The notes: a model not told the origin generated them from the letters alone. Positions 1-13,695 are shown, numbered from the stretch's first letter. The stretch: DNA of 64,000 nucleotides from Paragonimus westermani (GCA_008508345.1 QNGE01001240.1:1-64000), one strand, 5' to 3'. Made by a program: numbers and translations.

Positions 1-2074
1 CAATTTCACCCGACCGTCTCGCTAAGAATAACAGTAACTTAATTGTTAACTCCATTCAACCACCATATTACTAAGACTTCCCTCCAACTTGAATTTACTG
101 AACTCAGTAACTCGTTAAGCAGTGCATTGAGTACTGATGACTCAACCGGAATAACACTATCTATTGCCTGCCTGTTTTGATTTTGTAACCACAACTGGCA
201 AACCAGTTCTTACATCAAAACTGACAACATCAAACCAGGTTTTGAGAACTTTAATTCATTCACTCCGTTAGAACAAACTTGAGCTCATTCTTCCACTAGT
301 GTTACTATGCAGCTGGTGTTCTGTACATGCAGATATTTAATTGACTTCCCAGTCTACGTAAACCATCTTTTTCATGCATTTGAACGATACTCTTCTCTGA
401 TTATTCATTTTAAGTCGTTAAATAAAGAAACCTATGCAATTAGGTTGCTCTGACTCTCCTGCACCCGTGTTGTCATGTCAGTTGGTAATAACTTTAGGCA
501 GCGGGTTGACCCCAACTGACCTTTAAATTACAGCTTCTGTTCACAGGATATTGTGCAAAATTTGCATGGTTAACGTGGGTGTAATTAGCTTCACTTTGGT
601 TAACATCTCTGAATCACTGAATTTGGGAATTAGACGGAAACGTCAAAATATCACCGTTGTGTGAACTTGCGTTTTAACTTTAGTGTCATTCTGATAATCA
701 TTTCATATATGATTTTGTTGCGATCAACCTGAGGACGAACCCCCAAGGTACTCCCGACTGGTACTTCATCGTTCTACGATTCAGTCGGGTGCCGTGCGCA
801 GTCTTCGAAAACTTTTAGCAAGGGCATTTAATCCAATACCGCAGTTTGACTCTACTGTGCTTGTGGGTTGGTGAACACAAATCTGTGTTCATGCTAATGT
901 CAGTTAATCACAGATGGATCTCAATTTAGGTGAACATTACTGTTTTCCCAGACACACGTTGTACACATCGTCGAACTGCGGTAAGCAGACTTCTGTGTAC
1001 CAAGTGATAAATAGCTGATATTTTACATACTGTTTGAACATTGTTTTAAATCGTTGTTGGCTTTCTGGAATCGCGCATCGTGCAGATGTATGTGGGCAAG
1101 GTTATCCTTGCTGAAATTCCTTGAACTTCGAGATAGACGAAAAGGGTAATCTAGAGTACCGTAGTGTCCATATCATGACCAGCGTTGCACTAGATAGGGA
1201 ACAACAGAACGCTAATGACTAGCTATTCATCTGGCAAGCATCAGACACTGGTGGTCATACCGGTCTGACTCCCTAGCAGCATCGATAGTCACAAGTTTGC
1301 TAACGTGGTTTGGTTCAGTATACTTCCCACCATCAAACTGTGGGGTTGGCTTATAAACAAATGGACAACAGAACAAAGAAGAGGATACCAGCTAAACAAA
1401 CGTTTCCTTTTCATGTGAAAAAAATCCGCCATGTATATGTGGCCGGAGTATGTTCAATTGAAATACTGATAACACAAAGTGAAAAGACTGGCCGCATCAA
1501 ATCAAGAAGACTGGCTATATCCAAGGTTCGATCGAGAAATCATGTAAAAGGTAATTGGCGTCAGTATTCCTAAGCCATTTTCCGCCAATGTTCAGAGAGA
1601 GATTTCAACTAGTCAGCTTATGTGTAATCAGGCTACTACGACGTTAACTGTCCGTAGAAGTAACTCGGGATTTGAACACATCCGAACTACCCTTTTGACA
1701 CGTGCGACTATAACATGAAGGAGTTTGAGATGCGCATGCTGATATATGAGCGAAAATTCTCACTCAAATATTGACAGTGCAGGGGGTTGCCTGGTACAAC
1801 ATTCGAATGGGTTTGGATTGAACTATTTTTTTCCCATCTGACTTGCAACAGTTACACAAATGAAAGACTAACCTTGAATGCCGCAAATCAAAATATGACA
1901 TTCGTTTCTGCACACGTTTATCTCTGTTCATACCTAATTTGTGACTAGTTTGTCATTAACATGACTGGAAACCGTAATCTTAAGTTTTATACTTAAAACC
2001 TAGTCAATGTCCTCTAAAAGTTAAACTGCATTTCACGTGATGATCAAATCTTTTCGGACTGATTTTCGTTATAG
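1..2074. other. non-coding, probably intron or intergenic
   Basis: No exon I would defend. The best splice-flanked segment (952-980, good acceptor after TGTTTTCCCAG and donor GTAAGC) is 29 bp and does not keep the phase of the array downstream. No repeat recognised. Confidence 0.5.
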
Positions 2075-2134
2075 ATAATTTGGTTGTCAACAGCCAAACA
2101 TTCAATCTGCAAACTTGGGACATGGGAAAGTATC
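2075..2134 (+). CDS. 60-bp phase-1 cassette exon 1
   Basis: First recognised member of the 60-bp array. Acceptor GATTTTCGTTATAG, donor C|GTAAGT (perfect). Two leading bases, 19 codons NLVVNSQTFNLQTWDMGKY, one trailing base, so the exon is symmetric in phase 1. Phe at position 9 and Trp at position 14 match the array pattern. Function unknown. Confidence 0.82.
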
Positions 2135-4426
2135 GTAAGTCACCTAGACAATCGTAAATTCACTTTCGCTATTTATGTATCACTGAGAATGAATTGCGCA
2201 TCTAAACATTGTTCACTGTTTTTAAAGAAGTGTTCAGTTTCGCAATCTCATTCAGAGTACAAAATTGTAACATCGAAAATATGTCATAGGATACAGTGAA
2301 CGCTGCAAACTTGTCAAACTATACACGCTGGGTTTTGTCGTGCACTTCTGTACGATCCGACTTGTTGCGTTAACGCACCAAATTTTCCTTGAGCTTTGTT
2401 TCGCAGCATTGTTTGTTTGACCAATTCATAAGTTTGGTGTGACACTATAGTCACTTTCAATGCAAGTGATGCAGCTCTAGCTGACCGTGAAACCGTACGA
2501 CAGATGCATGCAAATGCAGAATATACTTGCTCCGGACACAGTCACATATGCTGCTTGTCGTACGATGTTCACGATGTTCAGCTGAAATGTATTAAGTATA
2601 CATGAAACTTGAGAAATATTCTACTTTGTTCTACACAGAGACAGGGTTGTGTCGACCCATTCTTTAGCTACTAATCGCAACCATGTAATTTAGTGTCAGG
2701 AATAAACCAACGCGTTTTCAAAACATACTGACATCGTTCATTGGAACAAACAGTAATGAATATAGTCAATTTCCCAAGGATATGGTCAAGATATATGGAC
2801 GAAACTGGTATGGTCACCACTACCATTCACAGACAAGACCATCCTTCAGTTCCTACAAATGTGTTCATTTTAAGTTACGTTCAAAGAGATCTATGAGAAA
2901 GATGGTATAAAAAAGGTACTTTACAGAATTTATACTGTCAATCTACGGATAAAAGAGATTGAGAGTAATTCCTGGTCGTAAACTAGTTCACTGCTGCAGA
3001 TATTTCATTTTTACAAAGTAACTCCTCAGATTTTCAACCATGTCTTACCAATGACAATTGGTGTGTAATGACACAAAAGCCACAGTGCACAAGAAGGTCT
3101 GTGTTACAGAGGGGTGGCCTTGACGGTCGACAGCCCGTATGAATGAAAAAACGAGTGCTTGAATTATGAATAATTTTCGTGCCAGAGTACATGCAACTAC
3201 GTCGAAGTAAGATGAGGTGAGTGGCCAGTATAAGTTCAGAGAAGCACACGCATAGAACATCACCTTCTTCCAGGGGAGTTTAGATTTTGGATAACATAAA
3301 GACACAACTAGTTCATGGGTCCGAGAAGATAGTTACTAGGACGTGCAGCATCACGACTAGTATGAATGACCGAACGGCATTGTTCAGCAGGTTTTACTAC
3401 ATACATTTCCTGCACAATGACCTAACAGCTGCTAACCATCCCACGAATATTGGGTCTCGGTGACTGTTCTACTGAAACAAATGATGAAACTCTCGGTATT
3501 CACTTGAAAATGACCTACTCGTTCAAACGAACACATGCTCCTGTAGTCGGAATTTTTGCGGTTTCTGAGCACACACTTGGGTAGATCTGTCTCCGCTTTA
3601 TTTCCGTCTTCTCGACTTGGAATGTGTGAGAGTGTATGCATTCGTTTTGTATGTAAGGCTCTTCAAAACATTAGTTCAGCGAGCGTTTTTCTCTGTTTCA
3701 TTGTGACAAGTGACACAACGTATAATAGGGATGTGAGCATACCATTTTTTAGGGTCTACCTGTCAGTCATAGTGCTAAGGTATTACTTACCAAAGAATAC
3801 TTCAGACATTCTACCATTCCGTTGACCGACGAACCGTATGAAATAATCTACTTTTGTCGTACTTTATGAAGCAGAACCAGCTGAGTTCGTAACTGGAAAT
3901 TACAGGCCCTTAACCACGGCGATTTCTCCTTATGTGATGGAGCATGCAATACAATTTCTGATGCAGTAACATTCCCAATAGAATACAGTTCAATATGCCT
4001 ACTGTAGTAATATGGTGATCGAAATGTTTCCATCGTACAATGTAACTAATAAGAAGCACTACTAATCTCGATGGTAAGTTTCACCCATGATCTACTAGGG
4101 ACTTCCGCGGATTCTAGGGCTGATAGTGTGGTTTTGTCTGGAAAAATTAAACTATATGATACACCAAACGTTGCAATGCTACTACATGCAGAGTAGCCCA
4201 GTGTCACTCAAGCGGACTGGTGACATATTTACCATGTATTTTTGCATGCGTGGACGAAAAAATTAGAAAAAATATCGTCACAATTTTAGTGTCACTTCAA
4301 ACTATAGGAGTGGTTTCCCGGATATATTAGTTCACAATCACTTTTGAATTGTAGTCACCATCAGTTTTAGAGTTGATTCAAGTGATTTTGAAATGTTTCT
4401 TCTTCATTCTTTGTTAATGTTGACAG

Positions 4427-4486
4427 AAAGAAGAGCCCTAGCGAACAATGAATACTGGGATATATACAATGGACTAATACGCTCAG
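4427..4486 (+). CDS. 60-bp phase-1 cassette exon 2
   Basis: Long pyrimidine-rich acceptor ending TTTGTTAATGTTGACAG, donor G|GTAGTA. Peptide RRALANNEYWDIYNGLIRS with Tyr at 9 and Ile at 12. Phase 1 at both ends. It lies 2.3 kb from the previous cassette. Function unknown. Confidence 0.82.
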
Positions 4487-5605
4487 GTAGTAAGATGGCG
4501 AATTCCTCCCAAACACGATTATTTTGAAAACTTCTGCCTTCATGAAACTAGTTACTGCGGAGCCACGTTTGCATAAGTCTCTATTAACCAGAGTTTAGCG
4601 CATTGGTTGAATAATGTCATATGTGATCACAACGCACACTGTCCGGTAAACGTTTAGACGATAACAACAGGCAGCGTCTCAGAATATATTGACATTAGTA
4701 CGACTGGTATTAATTGAAAGCACAACTGTATTTGGGGTGCCATATTACTGATATACGTCGCCATCTGCAGACTTAACCAACAGGACGAATCGCCAGTCTT
4801 TTGTTTTGAGTGCATCCAACGAAACTGTACTAATATGTAGTTGTTCCTGGAATACTGCGAAAACTCCTGGTTCGAAGCTCAAAACAGGTAGATCCCGTGA
4901 ATTTGATTGAACACCACAAACTGAGAGTTGATGGAATGTAACCGATGTTTGATCACTCGGACATCCTTTTGTAATCGTCTGCTTTCTGAACTGTAATCTA
5001 AGCCGGAAGTATTTTTCCAGTGTGTTGAGTGACATTGTCAACACAAAATTGTGTGAATGCATCACATTTGGAACCCTTGACTTTAATCATCATGGGGCAT
5101 TAAGTTTTATATGGCTTCCCATGACGCACCAATGAAACAGATGAATCTATATATCTAAGAGATTTCTGAAGGTCAATCAAAACCCAGAGTGTTCACTGAC
5201 GATCACATCATCTAACAGTAAAACTCGATTCGAGCGCCTCATTTTGATATAACAATAAGGTTACAATTTCAAACACGCCTGCAATACACGCTCGGAATAC
5301 GAATAGGCTGAGGTAGACACGTTGTAACGCGGCTTGACTAATTCAACGATAACACATACATTTATTGAAACCAAGATGAATCTGCTGGAAGAGTACTTAT
5401 CGAAATCATTCTGGCAGGGTGCACCGCCGAGTGATTTCCTTTTGTACAAGCTGCAACGACATGTACGAGTTGTATTTTCTTTTTTATTATCCGATTAGTT
5501 TTCCCACTTTTCTCAAAGATTTTATCACTCTCATCCTGAAAGTGGTCACGCCTTTCAACTCACTCTCGCAAAATCGCTGTCGGTTTCGTCTGTCACTTGT
5601 TACAG

Positions 5606-5629
5606 CCAGTAAAACACAGCATGAAATGC
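5606..5629 (+). CDS. possible 24-bp phase-1 micro-exon
   Basis: Very good acceptor (TCTGTCACTTGTTACAG) followed by SKTQHEM and a moderate donor C|GTACAT; both ends in phase 1. The segment is short enough that chance is a real alternative; listed because it keeps the phase rule of the array. Confidence 0.4.
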
Positions 5630-7226
5630 GTACATGCAACTTTAGATTTATTCAAACCAAAACTTTCCTACAAAAGCCAGGAATTCGCTTACGTGTGGAA
5701 CAATTGTAGGATGAATATTCATGCAAATGGTATCTACTTGTTTAATTTTTGGAAAATAGAAGTTTACTACAGTTGACTTTTGATTGAGTCAACTTTCAGA
5801 AAGTGTTGTTATCCTCATGTTGATGACCATCGACCAGTGAAATTCAATACGAATATGCACATTTTGAATGCAGATTCACAATGCAGACTAAATCGTGTAA
5901 CGTTTCTCACAAATTCTTCCGAAATTTGATGTGACTGATTTTGAACAAAATACTGGGTGGACAAATCTTCGCCCATGTATCACCAGAATGTGGCTGGGTA
6001 ATCTGATCGTTTTTTGGTTGGACTTGTCTTGGGTAATCCCATAAACCAAGAGTTCACATCTGTGCTGAAATGACGCAATAACCGTTGCTTTTGGCGTGTG
6101 GTTCTGTGATTGGAATGGGCTAATCAGACAGAAGCACTCGTGGGTAGACTTTACACTATCGTGCACATGAAAGTTTCCAAAGAATTTGTGTCGTTACCGA
6201 ACATTTCCAAAAGAATGTAAACCTGTATTTTTTGTTTCAACTGACTGAAACCACCGTCTGTGGACCGCAGTTGTCCTTCTTCCGCAAGTAGAAGCCATGT
6301 TTCAACGGCCTATCAAGTTTGGCTGGTGTTGGTCATTAGATCTGGCAGTACGAAACCTAATAAATACCGTATCTTCCACGGTTAAGGTGTTGTTCGCCTG
6401 GACCACATGAGCTGGACACGACTTTCTGGTACGCTCAAACCATCCATAGTTGTGCTTTCATGTCCTAGAATAGCACATGACAATTTGGCCATGCAGAGTG
6501 ATGACAACCCTTGGGTTGACGTCAGAATAACACAAGTTGCCAATCTGTGTGTATCCAAATGGAAACTAAGGTGATAGAAATGACAAACACCGATAAGCAG
6601 CTCGCCGGACATGTATGCCTGTGTGTTATTGACAAGTAATACGGCATAGCTGATACTCCAAAGGAGATCTTGCTCCAACATATGTGCACTTCGGTCGGAT
6701 CCGAGCAGCGACAGGAACAGAATGCCCGAAACTGACAGGCGTTCTACCAACTAAACTAAATAATTGCGTCATCAGCTCAGAAATTTCCCATCGTTACTCG
6801 TTTATCGAAAAAGTGATTCAAACTGACAAGATGCCGATGAATGCGAGATTAAAAGTAACGGCCAGTGGGCTTAGGCTGTGAAATGGAGGTCAAAAATGAA
6901 GCAAAAACTGGCGTAGGTCAACTCGACCAATAGATAGGAACTAGGTACGTCAAATATGAGCGTTTGGATTATTTCCTCGAAAAAGTGAGATATTATGATG
7001 CCTGGATGCATGTGAAAGCATTAGTTAACAATGATTTGGGAGAAGACAGTTAGGTATTAAGGCACTTTTGAGATTTTTTCACATGGACCTACAAATGTCG
7101 GTATACATTGGCTTGATTTGAGTTCTCTATATCACGGTCATGTATCACTTGCTATGATTAGACTATATCCTGCCGTAATATTCGTTAAAATCGTAACCTG
7201 ATTATATCCAATTTTACTCATCTCAG

Positions 7227-7298
7227 CACACTGCAAACAAACCGTAAAGTCAAGCGTAAAAGTATACTGTCAAGCTTTCTGGCCAACTTTGAACATCA
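7227..7298 (+). CDS. 72-bp phase-1 exon
   Basis: Acceptor ATTTTACTCATCTCAG, donor A|GTGAGT (perfect). 23 codons ending VYCQAFWPTLNI. The Y-x-x-A-x-W-P core resembles the 60-bp exons with Y-x-x-I-x-W, so this may be a unit lengthened by four codons. Phase 1 at both ends. Confidence 0.75.
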
Positions 7299-8074
7299 GT
7301 GAGTTGGTAATTGTCTTTTCAATACGATATCTGCATTTTGTAACGTTGGAAGTTGTCCTCAGTTGAACTGTAAATTGTCCTATCTGGTGGATATTTTATA
7401 CGCCTTTGGTGCTGTATACTGTTAACCCAAAAATCAATGTTATCAGTCAGCTAAGTCCGTGATACACAATGAATCTTTAACAACAGACGGAAATGTTTCC
7501 TAATCCCCTGAACGTAAGCTAAGAGAGTGGAGTCGAATTGAGTCGGGATGTTCTTCAGGCCATATGTAATTAGCGTGTGTTTGAAGCAGAAATTGTTAGT
7601 ACAAAATTCTTATTTCAACAGACCACCATATGCATGCAAGATAACTGATATCATACCTCAAGATTTACATTCAGTGTTGGAGGAGGACTCCGACGTGACA
7701 AGTCTTCAAGTAATGTTTGTTTTGAAAATATAAACGTGAGCTGCAAGTTATGTACACTGCTAACATTCACCATAGGTGGCATATCTTCTGCAATCACATG
7801 GCGTTCACTTTTGATGGCGACCACAGAGTGATGATTAGATTTTCAGCTACAGGTTAACCCGCACCCTTTGATTGATAGGATTGTGATTACTAACAGTACG
7901 TTAGTTGAATCAACCAGATAACTTCGTGTTACATATGACATTTGACATTCTCAACCATGTTCAAAAGTGTTTTTATGTTACGTAATCAGTGAGAAACTCT
8001 GTCCTTAAGCATATATACAGTAATATATCGCGACAAGTTATTATTAGTTATTTCACCCTTTCTCAAACGCACAG

Positions 8075-8134
8075 AAAATTGGGCCATGTCATACACTTCC
8101 TTGTCGAAGCACCGTCAGGCATTGTCAGCTGGGG
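8075..8134 (+). CDS. 60-bp phase-1 cassette exon 3
   Basis: Acceptor CCCTTTCTCAAACGCACAG, donor G|GTACGT. Peptide NWAMSYTSLSKHRQALSAG, phase 1 at both ends. Leu at position 9; position 12 is His rather than the usual Ile/Val. Confidence 0.8.
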
Positions 8135-8297
8135 GTACGTTTAAAAATATACGAATTCAGTTTGAACATTCTAATCCTGATGATCTTACGCGCAATTATT
8201 ATGTGAATATGTCAATACCTTCATATGACTCGCTAGCGGTATCGCCACACAGTTTGACATTTTCATTCTGATGATAACCATAGAAGTGTCGTTTCAG

Positions 8298-8387
8298 CCA
8301 TGCAAGCGTGGACACAAATTCAGCACATTTTGTCAGCTACCAACACCACTACTCCACTGAGAACCGATATTAGACTTGTATTAATTT
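8298..8387 (+). CDS. possible 90-bp phase-1 exon
   Basis: Acceptor AAGTGTCGTTTCAG opens a phase-1 frame that starts MQAWTQIQHILSATNTTTPL and stays open beyond the indicated donor T|GTGGGA, which is weak. The 3' end is therefore uncertain. A Thr run gives some likeness to the stalk exons at 43-50 kb. Confidence 0.35.
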
Positions 8388-8618
8388 GTGGGACCGAGTT
8401 TTATTGTCGGTCCTTTATGCTTCGGTTTACAGTTTTTTTCTAAATGCGGAATGGTTCGCTGGGGATTGAGTGAATGTTTTTAAACAGCACGGTTACTTGG
8501 ATTGTCCAGGTCACAACAGTTGGATGATCCACAAGGTCGCCTGGCAGAACTGATCATTTTTCACAGGTGAAGGTGATTGAGCATTCAGAGTTGATTGTTC
8601 GGTCGTGCCTAATGTGAG

Positions 8619-8826
8619 GTCAATGGCGCAGTGGTCAACACGGTTGCCTCATCAAAGCGTGGCCGGAGTTCAAATCCCGGCCGTGGCAAAGATATGCACT
8701 ACTGACGAGCTCTAATGAGAGCCAAACCCGAGTCCAGTGCTTCTTTTCGAAGGAGGCTGGCCGGAATTTCTGTCTGAATGCGAAAGCTCTGATCAAATAT
8801 GGGTGATGTTCAACTTGAAAAAAAAG
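8619..8826 (+). repeat. tRNA-derived SINE with decayed hammerhead motif, copy 1
   Basis: A RNA polymerase III A-box (TGGCGCAGTGG, 8624-8634) and B-box (AGTTCAAATCC, 8667-8677) are followed by a hammerhead-like fold at 8696-8740 and an A-rich tail near 8817-8826. About 150 bp of homology to 45451-45600 shows it is a dispersed family. Trematode Sm-alpha SINEs have the same tRNA-plus-hammerhead design (established knowledge); membership in that family is inference. Confidence 0.8.
8696..8740 (+). ncRNA. hammerhead-ribozyme-like fold in SINE
   Basis: Core CTGACGA (8702-8708) matches CUGANGA. Stem II GCTCT/AGAGC has a four-base loop. The following core triplet reads CAA instead of GAA. A 2-bp stem III is followed by GTC at the expected cleavage position, and stem I pairs GCACT (8696-8700) with AGTGC (8736-8740) after one mismatch. 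The substituted core G makes cleavage unlikely. Confidence 0.6.
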
Positions 8827-10287
8827 AATCGACAACAGTTATTTGAACTCGTGCGAAGTTTTTCTCAGAAGAGCACTGAAGACGCGACATAACTGAGCTA
8901 CTTGTTATTCAACGAAAATAACGAGTAAACGTCGGTTTATGCATCTTGAGTCCAAATATGATGATGACCGTCGATAACTGAGGCCCAAACTTCCGAATGT
9001 TCCGCATGAGAGCGGTCAGAATCACTTGATCGACGTTGCCGAAATCTGTGAAACTATTTTTTCATCATGAAACAACCAAGGCCTCTTTTTATCAATTCGT
9101 GATTGAACTAGTTGTCATCAGGCATTTAATAAGACTGCACACAGAGTAGACGGTCTATAAATCTACTTGTTACAGTGATCAGAAAAGTGTGCTACGAAAC
9201 AATGTAAATGGCTTCAGTAACCTGTTTTAGCTGAGGATAATAGAGAGAAAGTGTGCATTTACGTAAACTCCAAAACCTCAAACCAATAACCTCTGCTTCA
9301 CACATTGGCAAATAATCTTCTGAACTGACCGAACCGCCCCGTTTCATATAGGAAGTTGAAGAGAGGCCTTACCAATGGAACTAACTGGCAGTACACAGGT
9401 GATGTCGAATCATGGTACGCAATCCCGAGAGGTAGTATTCTCGTCTCCACTACACCCAATATTATTAAGGTTCTCATAGTGAGGTCGTTTGCAAATCACA
9501 AGTTGAAGCAACGACCAGAATAACACTTGGACTTCTAGTCTGACTACAGGTAGATCAGTTGTCATTCTTCTATGAAAATCACTCCACTTCTTAGCCAAGA
9601 GTGGTGATATACTTTGACTGAAAGATTGTTTTGAGACCGTTGCCCAACATGATTTCTACGGTTTTATTCATTGTAGAGATCTTCCAAAGCGATATGTCGA
9701 TTTGATGTACTCATTTTATACCCTTTCTAACTGCAGGCTGCAGAGTTATGAGTGTCTACGTGGAATTTTCGCTGCTTCAAAAGGCCCACGACAGAGATGC
9801 TTAAAGTTTCCCCTTCAGTTCAAGAAAGTAGTAAATAACACTCTGGAATTAGCGCACAGATCTGTCTCCCTCGCCAGAATACACCTTGTTCCAGAGAGTG
9901 AGCTGATGGATAACAAATATACGGATGATTGGATCGTTTATTTGTTCAGTCAAAAGTCATATTTTATTTAGCAAGTCTAAACATTATGCAGCTTGTGACT
10001 ACAAATGGGATAAATTGTGCCTACAAGATTGAGATGGCTTGTAATTTTCATGCCCCAGTAAGCAGGTCACTTGAGAATGCTGATCGTCTTGTCTTCTTAA
10101 GTAATGTTATCTTATCAGCTTCTGTCACCACTGTCATGGTGCTTGAGAAAAGCTGGCACAGGTGGTGCATTCAAGAATCCCTGTTACATTCATCTACAAA
10201 TATCAATCAAGGAGAGATTTGCAATGTGCATGTGCTATCGGATTTTACGGGTGGTTCATCCAAACCTGAATACATTGCTCATTTCAG

Positions 10288-10308
10288 GTCTTCTATTAGG
10301 TGCACGAG
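10288..10308 (+). CDS. possible 21-bp phase-1 micro-exon
   Basis: Acceptor ACATTGCTCATTTCAG and donor G|GTAGAA flank LLLGAR in phase 1. A competing donor lies inside (GTGCAC). It could be chance. Confidence 0.35.
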
Positions 10309-11099
10309 GTAGAAAAATTTACGGTGTTCAATACCAAGGTGTGAATCAACTTTTGAATTAAATACACAGTGTGAACGAGGCCTCCTAAGTTATGTTGTAG
10401 TTGAGAATGGTGACAAGTGAAATATTCTCAAGAAAAACCGTTTGTTTCATCGCATATCGGTTGGTTTTTGAGTTCATCCTGTTCGAAGGATTCAAGTTTT
10501 TGAATTTGTAGACGTTTGACCCAACTCCAGCCTGTTGCCAGATCTCTTAAGGAATACAAGGGGTTGCTTAAAGAAATTTCTTGAATGCATGCCATTTTTT
10601 TGGAAACTTGCAAAACATTGTGTAGCTTATGATTCCGGTTCCGTTGTAGCTTCTTCTACCTTTTTGTGAAAAAACAACTCAGTGGTCTAAAAGCCTTCTA
10701 GCGTTGGAGTAACGAATTACGTTGAGTTGGTTTTTTGGCTTCCAACTCACGATTAATTTTCATAACAGTGACCGGTTGAAGGTCTTCGGGTGTACACAGG
10801 ATTGCTCCAAAAGCCTGAAAATGACTTGGTTTCTATGCCCAGCAAAAGTAGGGTGATTTCTTGAACAACACGTTGTAGTTGGTAAATTCTAATACATCTA
10901 AATTATATGTGAGTTGTATGGATAGTAACGTGCCTAAACGTGTCGAAACTTCAAACATCTGACGAACAGGGGAAGTAGCGATTGAGGCGTAATGTATCCT
11001 CTAATCAGTAATCTACATTCTTTATCTTATGGACTTTTCATTAAAATTGGCTTTAAAATACTTGAACGGGAAAATAGTATTCAATTCGTCTTTGTTTAG

Positions 11100-11150
11100 T
11101 AAACGACGCTGATGAATACAACATCTACACTAAGGATATTTATATAACTG
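11100..11150 (+). CDS. 51-bp phase-1 exon
   Basis: Excellent acceptor TTCGTCTTTGTTTAG, weaker donor G|GTTATT. Peptide NDADEYNIYTKDIYIT in phase 1 at both ends. It sits 0.4 kb upstream of a 60-bp cassette. Confidence 0.6.
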
Positions 11151-11552
11151 GTTATTGTTAATGGTGCCCAGTTTTGATTACGAACTCTCGTGAACATATT
11201 CCAATTTCGTAATCACAAGTGATCAACACACATCTGCGAATTGATGCTACACTGACATAATCCGTGTGGTCCACTTAGTGAGATTTTCAATGCTCTGACA
11301 AAGTTCCGTAGAACTATGACCGCGGGTTCACTTTCTAAAGATTTCTCGTGACTATTTCTAGAAAGGAGTGAACTAATCTCATTCTTTAGATAGCATACGA
11401 TGATAAATTCATCTACTTTCAACCAACAGATTCAGCCAGTCATCGGTTGGGGCTTTCATTATTAGTTAGACTTTAACAACACTCTGAAAACCACATAAGT
11501 TCCGATCTTTTTGCAGATTAGTAAACGCTGACACATTTAAAAATATTTTCAG

Positions 11553-11612
11553 TTCCATTCACAAAAGATCTCGCAATTTACTACAACGTCTCGTGGAGTT
11601 TTTTAAACGGCG
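11553..11612 (+). CDS. 60-bp phase-1 cassette exon 4
   Basis: Acceptor AAAAATATTTTCAG, donor G|GTAAGT (perfect). Peptide PFTKDLAIYYNVSWSFLNG carries Tyr 9, Val 12 and Trp 14, the fullest form of the array motif. An upstream acceptor at 11515-11516 with the same donor would give a 96-bp exon open in phase 2 instead; the 60-bp reading fits its neighbours. Confidence 0.83.
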
Positions 11613-12732
11613 GTAAGTTAGTTCATTTTTGTTCTAAATGGTAAACATTACTTGCCCACTTAACTCACTCCGTTAGAAGCATAAATCTTTAGTGTCACGA
11701 CTTAATTAATTGTGTTGAGTCTATATTTCAAACAATTTATTAAGAGTGCAAAAATGTTTTTTGGCTGGCAGTCTTGTTTCAAGCTAGAAGTGGCCACGCT
11801 AATCACACGCATTATGCAACAAAACGCTTTTACTCATTCACGCAAACATTCGGTGCCAGAAATCAAGTCTGACGACTTGTTTATACGGTTACAAATATTC
11901 CTCCCTCAACAACATTTCGGTGTTTTTGTAGAGGACTGAAGGACACATAAATGCGCACTGGCAGGTCAGTTATGCAAGTATCAAGGCAATGGTATCCATA
12001 GTATGCGTGTACCACGAAACCCTGTATTTGCAAAGCTGAGTCTACTCTGAATTGTGCAGTCATGTGTGGTTACTCTGCGTTACAGCATTCCTGCAACTGA
12101 AGATGGATCATGTGAATTTAATAAACTGATGGTTGGTCATCAAGCACGATTGGTTTGAATCTAACCTAGGAAACTATAATGGTATGATATTCAGGTCACT
12201 CTGGAAGACTGATAACAAACATAAGAAACTTAGGTGGAACGGCTGCACAATTTTGCACAAAACTGGTTGGTTGGTTGACAGCGCATGTGAATGACTTGAG
12301 AATGAGTATAAAATATGTAGTTAGAGGTACAGGTAGTTTTCCAAGCTTACGACGGTAGATGCTTGTGCCTCTCACCCAACACTGTTCAAGCTACGCTAGT
12401 TTAAATCTCCGTATACTGCAAGGACACCTCGAAAAGCCAAATAATCTTGAACTTTCTGGTTGATTTGATAATTATTATTCAAAGAATTTCGATACAGAGA
12501 TTAGACAGTAAATCACGTTGTTTAAGAGAAATGTGAACGCTCTACTCCATACTCGCCACTCCTCGCCATCATCACTGACAGCATTATAACATTGCTGTTG
12601 TTAATAACTGTGTACTTAATAAAGTTCCATGAACATTTCACGAACCACTGTTTTCGTTTCAAACGATTCAACTATGGTATTTCTCAACATTTCAACACTA
12701 TTCTTGTCCGGGTCATCCGTTGGAGTTTACAG

Positions 12733-12795
12733 CGCGATGGGTGGTTGCATACGGGACATCATACTGGCTCACGAACTCCAAAATAGAAAAGACAG
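12733..12795 (+). CDS. 63-bp phase-1 cassette exon
   Basis: Acceptor CCGTTGGAGTTTACAG, donor G|GTGAGA. Peptide RWVVAYGTSYWLTNSKIEKT, one codon longer than the 60-bp class, phase 1 at both ends. Confidence 0.75.
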
Positions 12796-13461
12796 GTGAG
12801 AATTTTAACTAGCAAAAATGGGGTGTTGCAAGCTGGGTTATGCGTGGTAGTTCTCACAATCTGTTATTCTGCTTTCCCGCTGTTGCCCACGGTTTTGACT
12901 CATTACGAATTTTAAGCAGTTGACTTGCTGGAAGCGCGGAGCGTCCACTGACTATAGGCAGAGCTAGTTAGATCGCAACTGACCCTCAAAACTGACCACG
13001 CAAAAATCTCCCAATTATTTACGTGATTCAAAAAGTATGCTTCTGATTCAGCAACAGGTCGTAAATATATTGATTATGGTTGGCCACAACAGAGGTTTCC
13101 AGTTTGAAAGTAAGTCATATACCGAGACGATCCATTTTCACTCTTCCTAAACGTTTCGTGGGTTGTCACTCACATACGTGCTTAAGTTGCTCGGTGATTT
13201 GCGCACATGGGTTATGAGTTGCATCACTTAAACTATTATCATGACGTTCACACACCTGATGCTGTTTCATCGTCACTCTATTCGACCAGATGACATCGAA
13301 CAAGCATGCCTACAAACAACACATTCAGTATACAGCTAATGAATTACTGATATGCTATTGCACTCATCTGCCTCATTTGTAAGTTGGGAACAAGAGATTT
13401 TCCTTGTTCACGATGCCAATTAAGTTTAATGATTTGGTTACTCTGCAACAAATTTTTCTAG

Positions 13462-13524
13462 ATTTGTTGGGTTCCTATGCTGTTCACGATCAAGTGGTTC
13501 GTCTGACCTTGCCTTATGTTGTGA
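13462..13524 (+). CDS. 63-bp phase-1 cassette exon
   Basis: Acceptor CAACAAATTTTTCTAG, donor A|GTAAGG. Peptide LLGSYAVHDQVVRLTLPYVV. A second good donor (GTGAGT at 13521) would end the exon out of phase, so the pair of donors could act as a frame-breaking alternative site. Confidence 0.72.
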
Positions 13525-13695
13525 GTAAGGGTTTTCTGTTTTTCCGTGAAACCGATGCAAGCGCTTTTGGCATACAACATAGAACTAATCGTACAGTGTA
13601 TAATTCGGTACACTGATTTACAATTTCGAAGAGTGTAGTGTTATTTTCGATATTGCTGACTGGACTAACTGTACAAATTTTGATTTTTCTTGTAG

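Noticed and set aside
4745..5065. Minus-strand 106-codon frame of protein-like composition
   Set aside because: Frames of this length are expected by chance in 128 kb of two-strand sequence; no matching splice pattern or family.
9702..10312. Two overlapping + strand frames of 89 and 127 codons
   Set aside because: No consistent exon boundaries in phase with the array and no recognised domain; kept out of the gene model.
13052..13109. 58-bp open segment with donor GTAAGT
   Set aside because: Opens in phase 0 and is two bases short of the unit; could be a decayed unit but lacks the position 12 and 14 residues.
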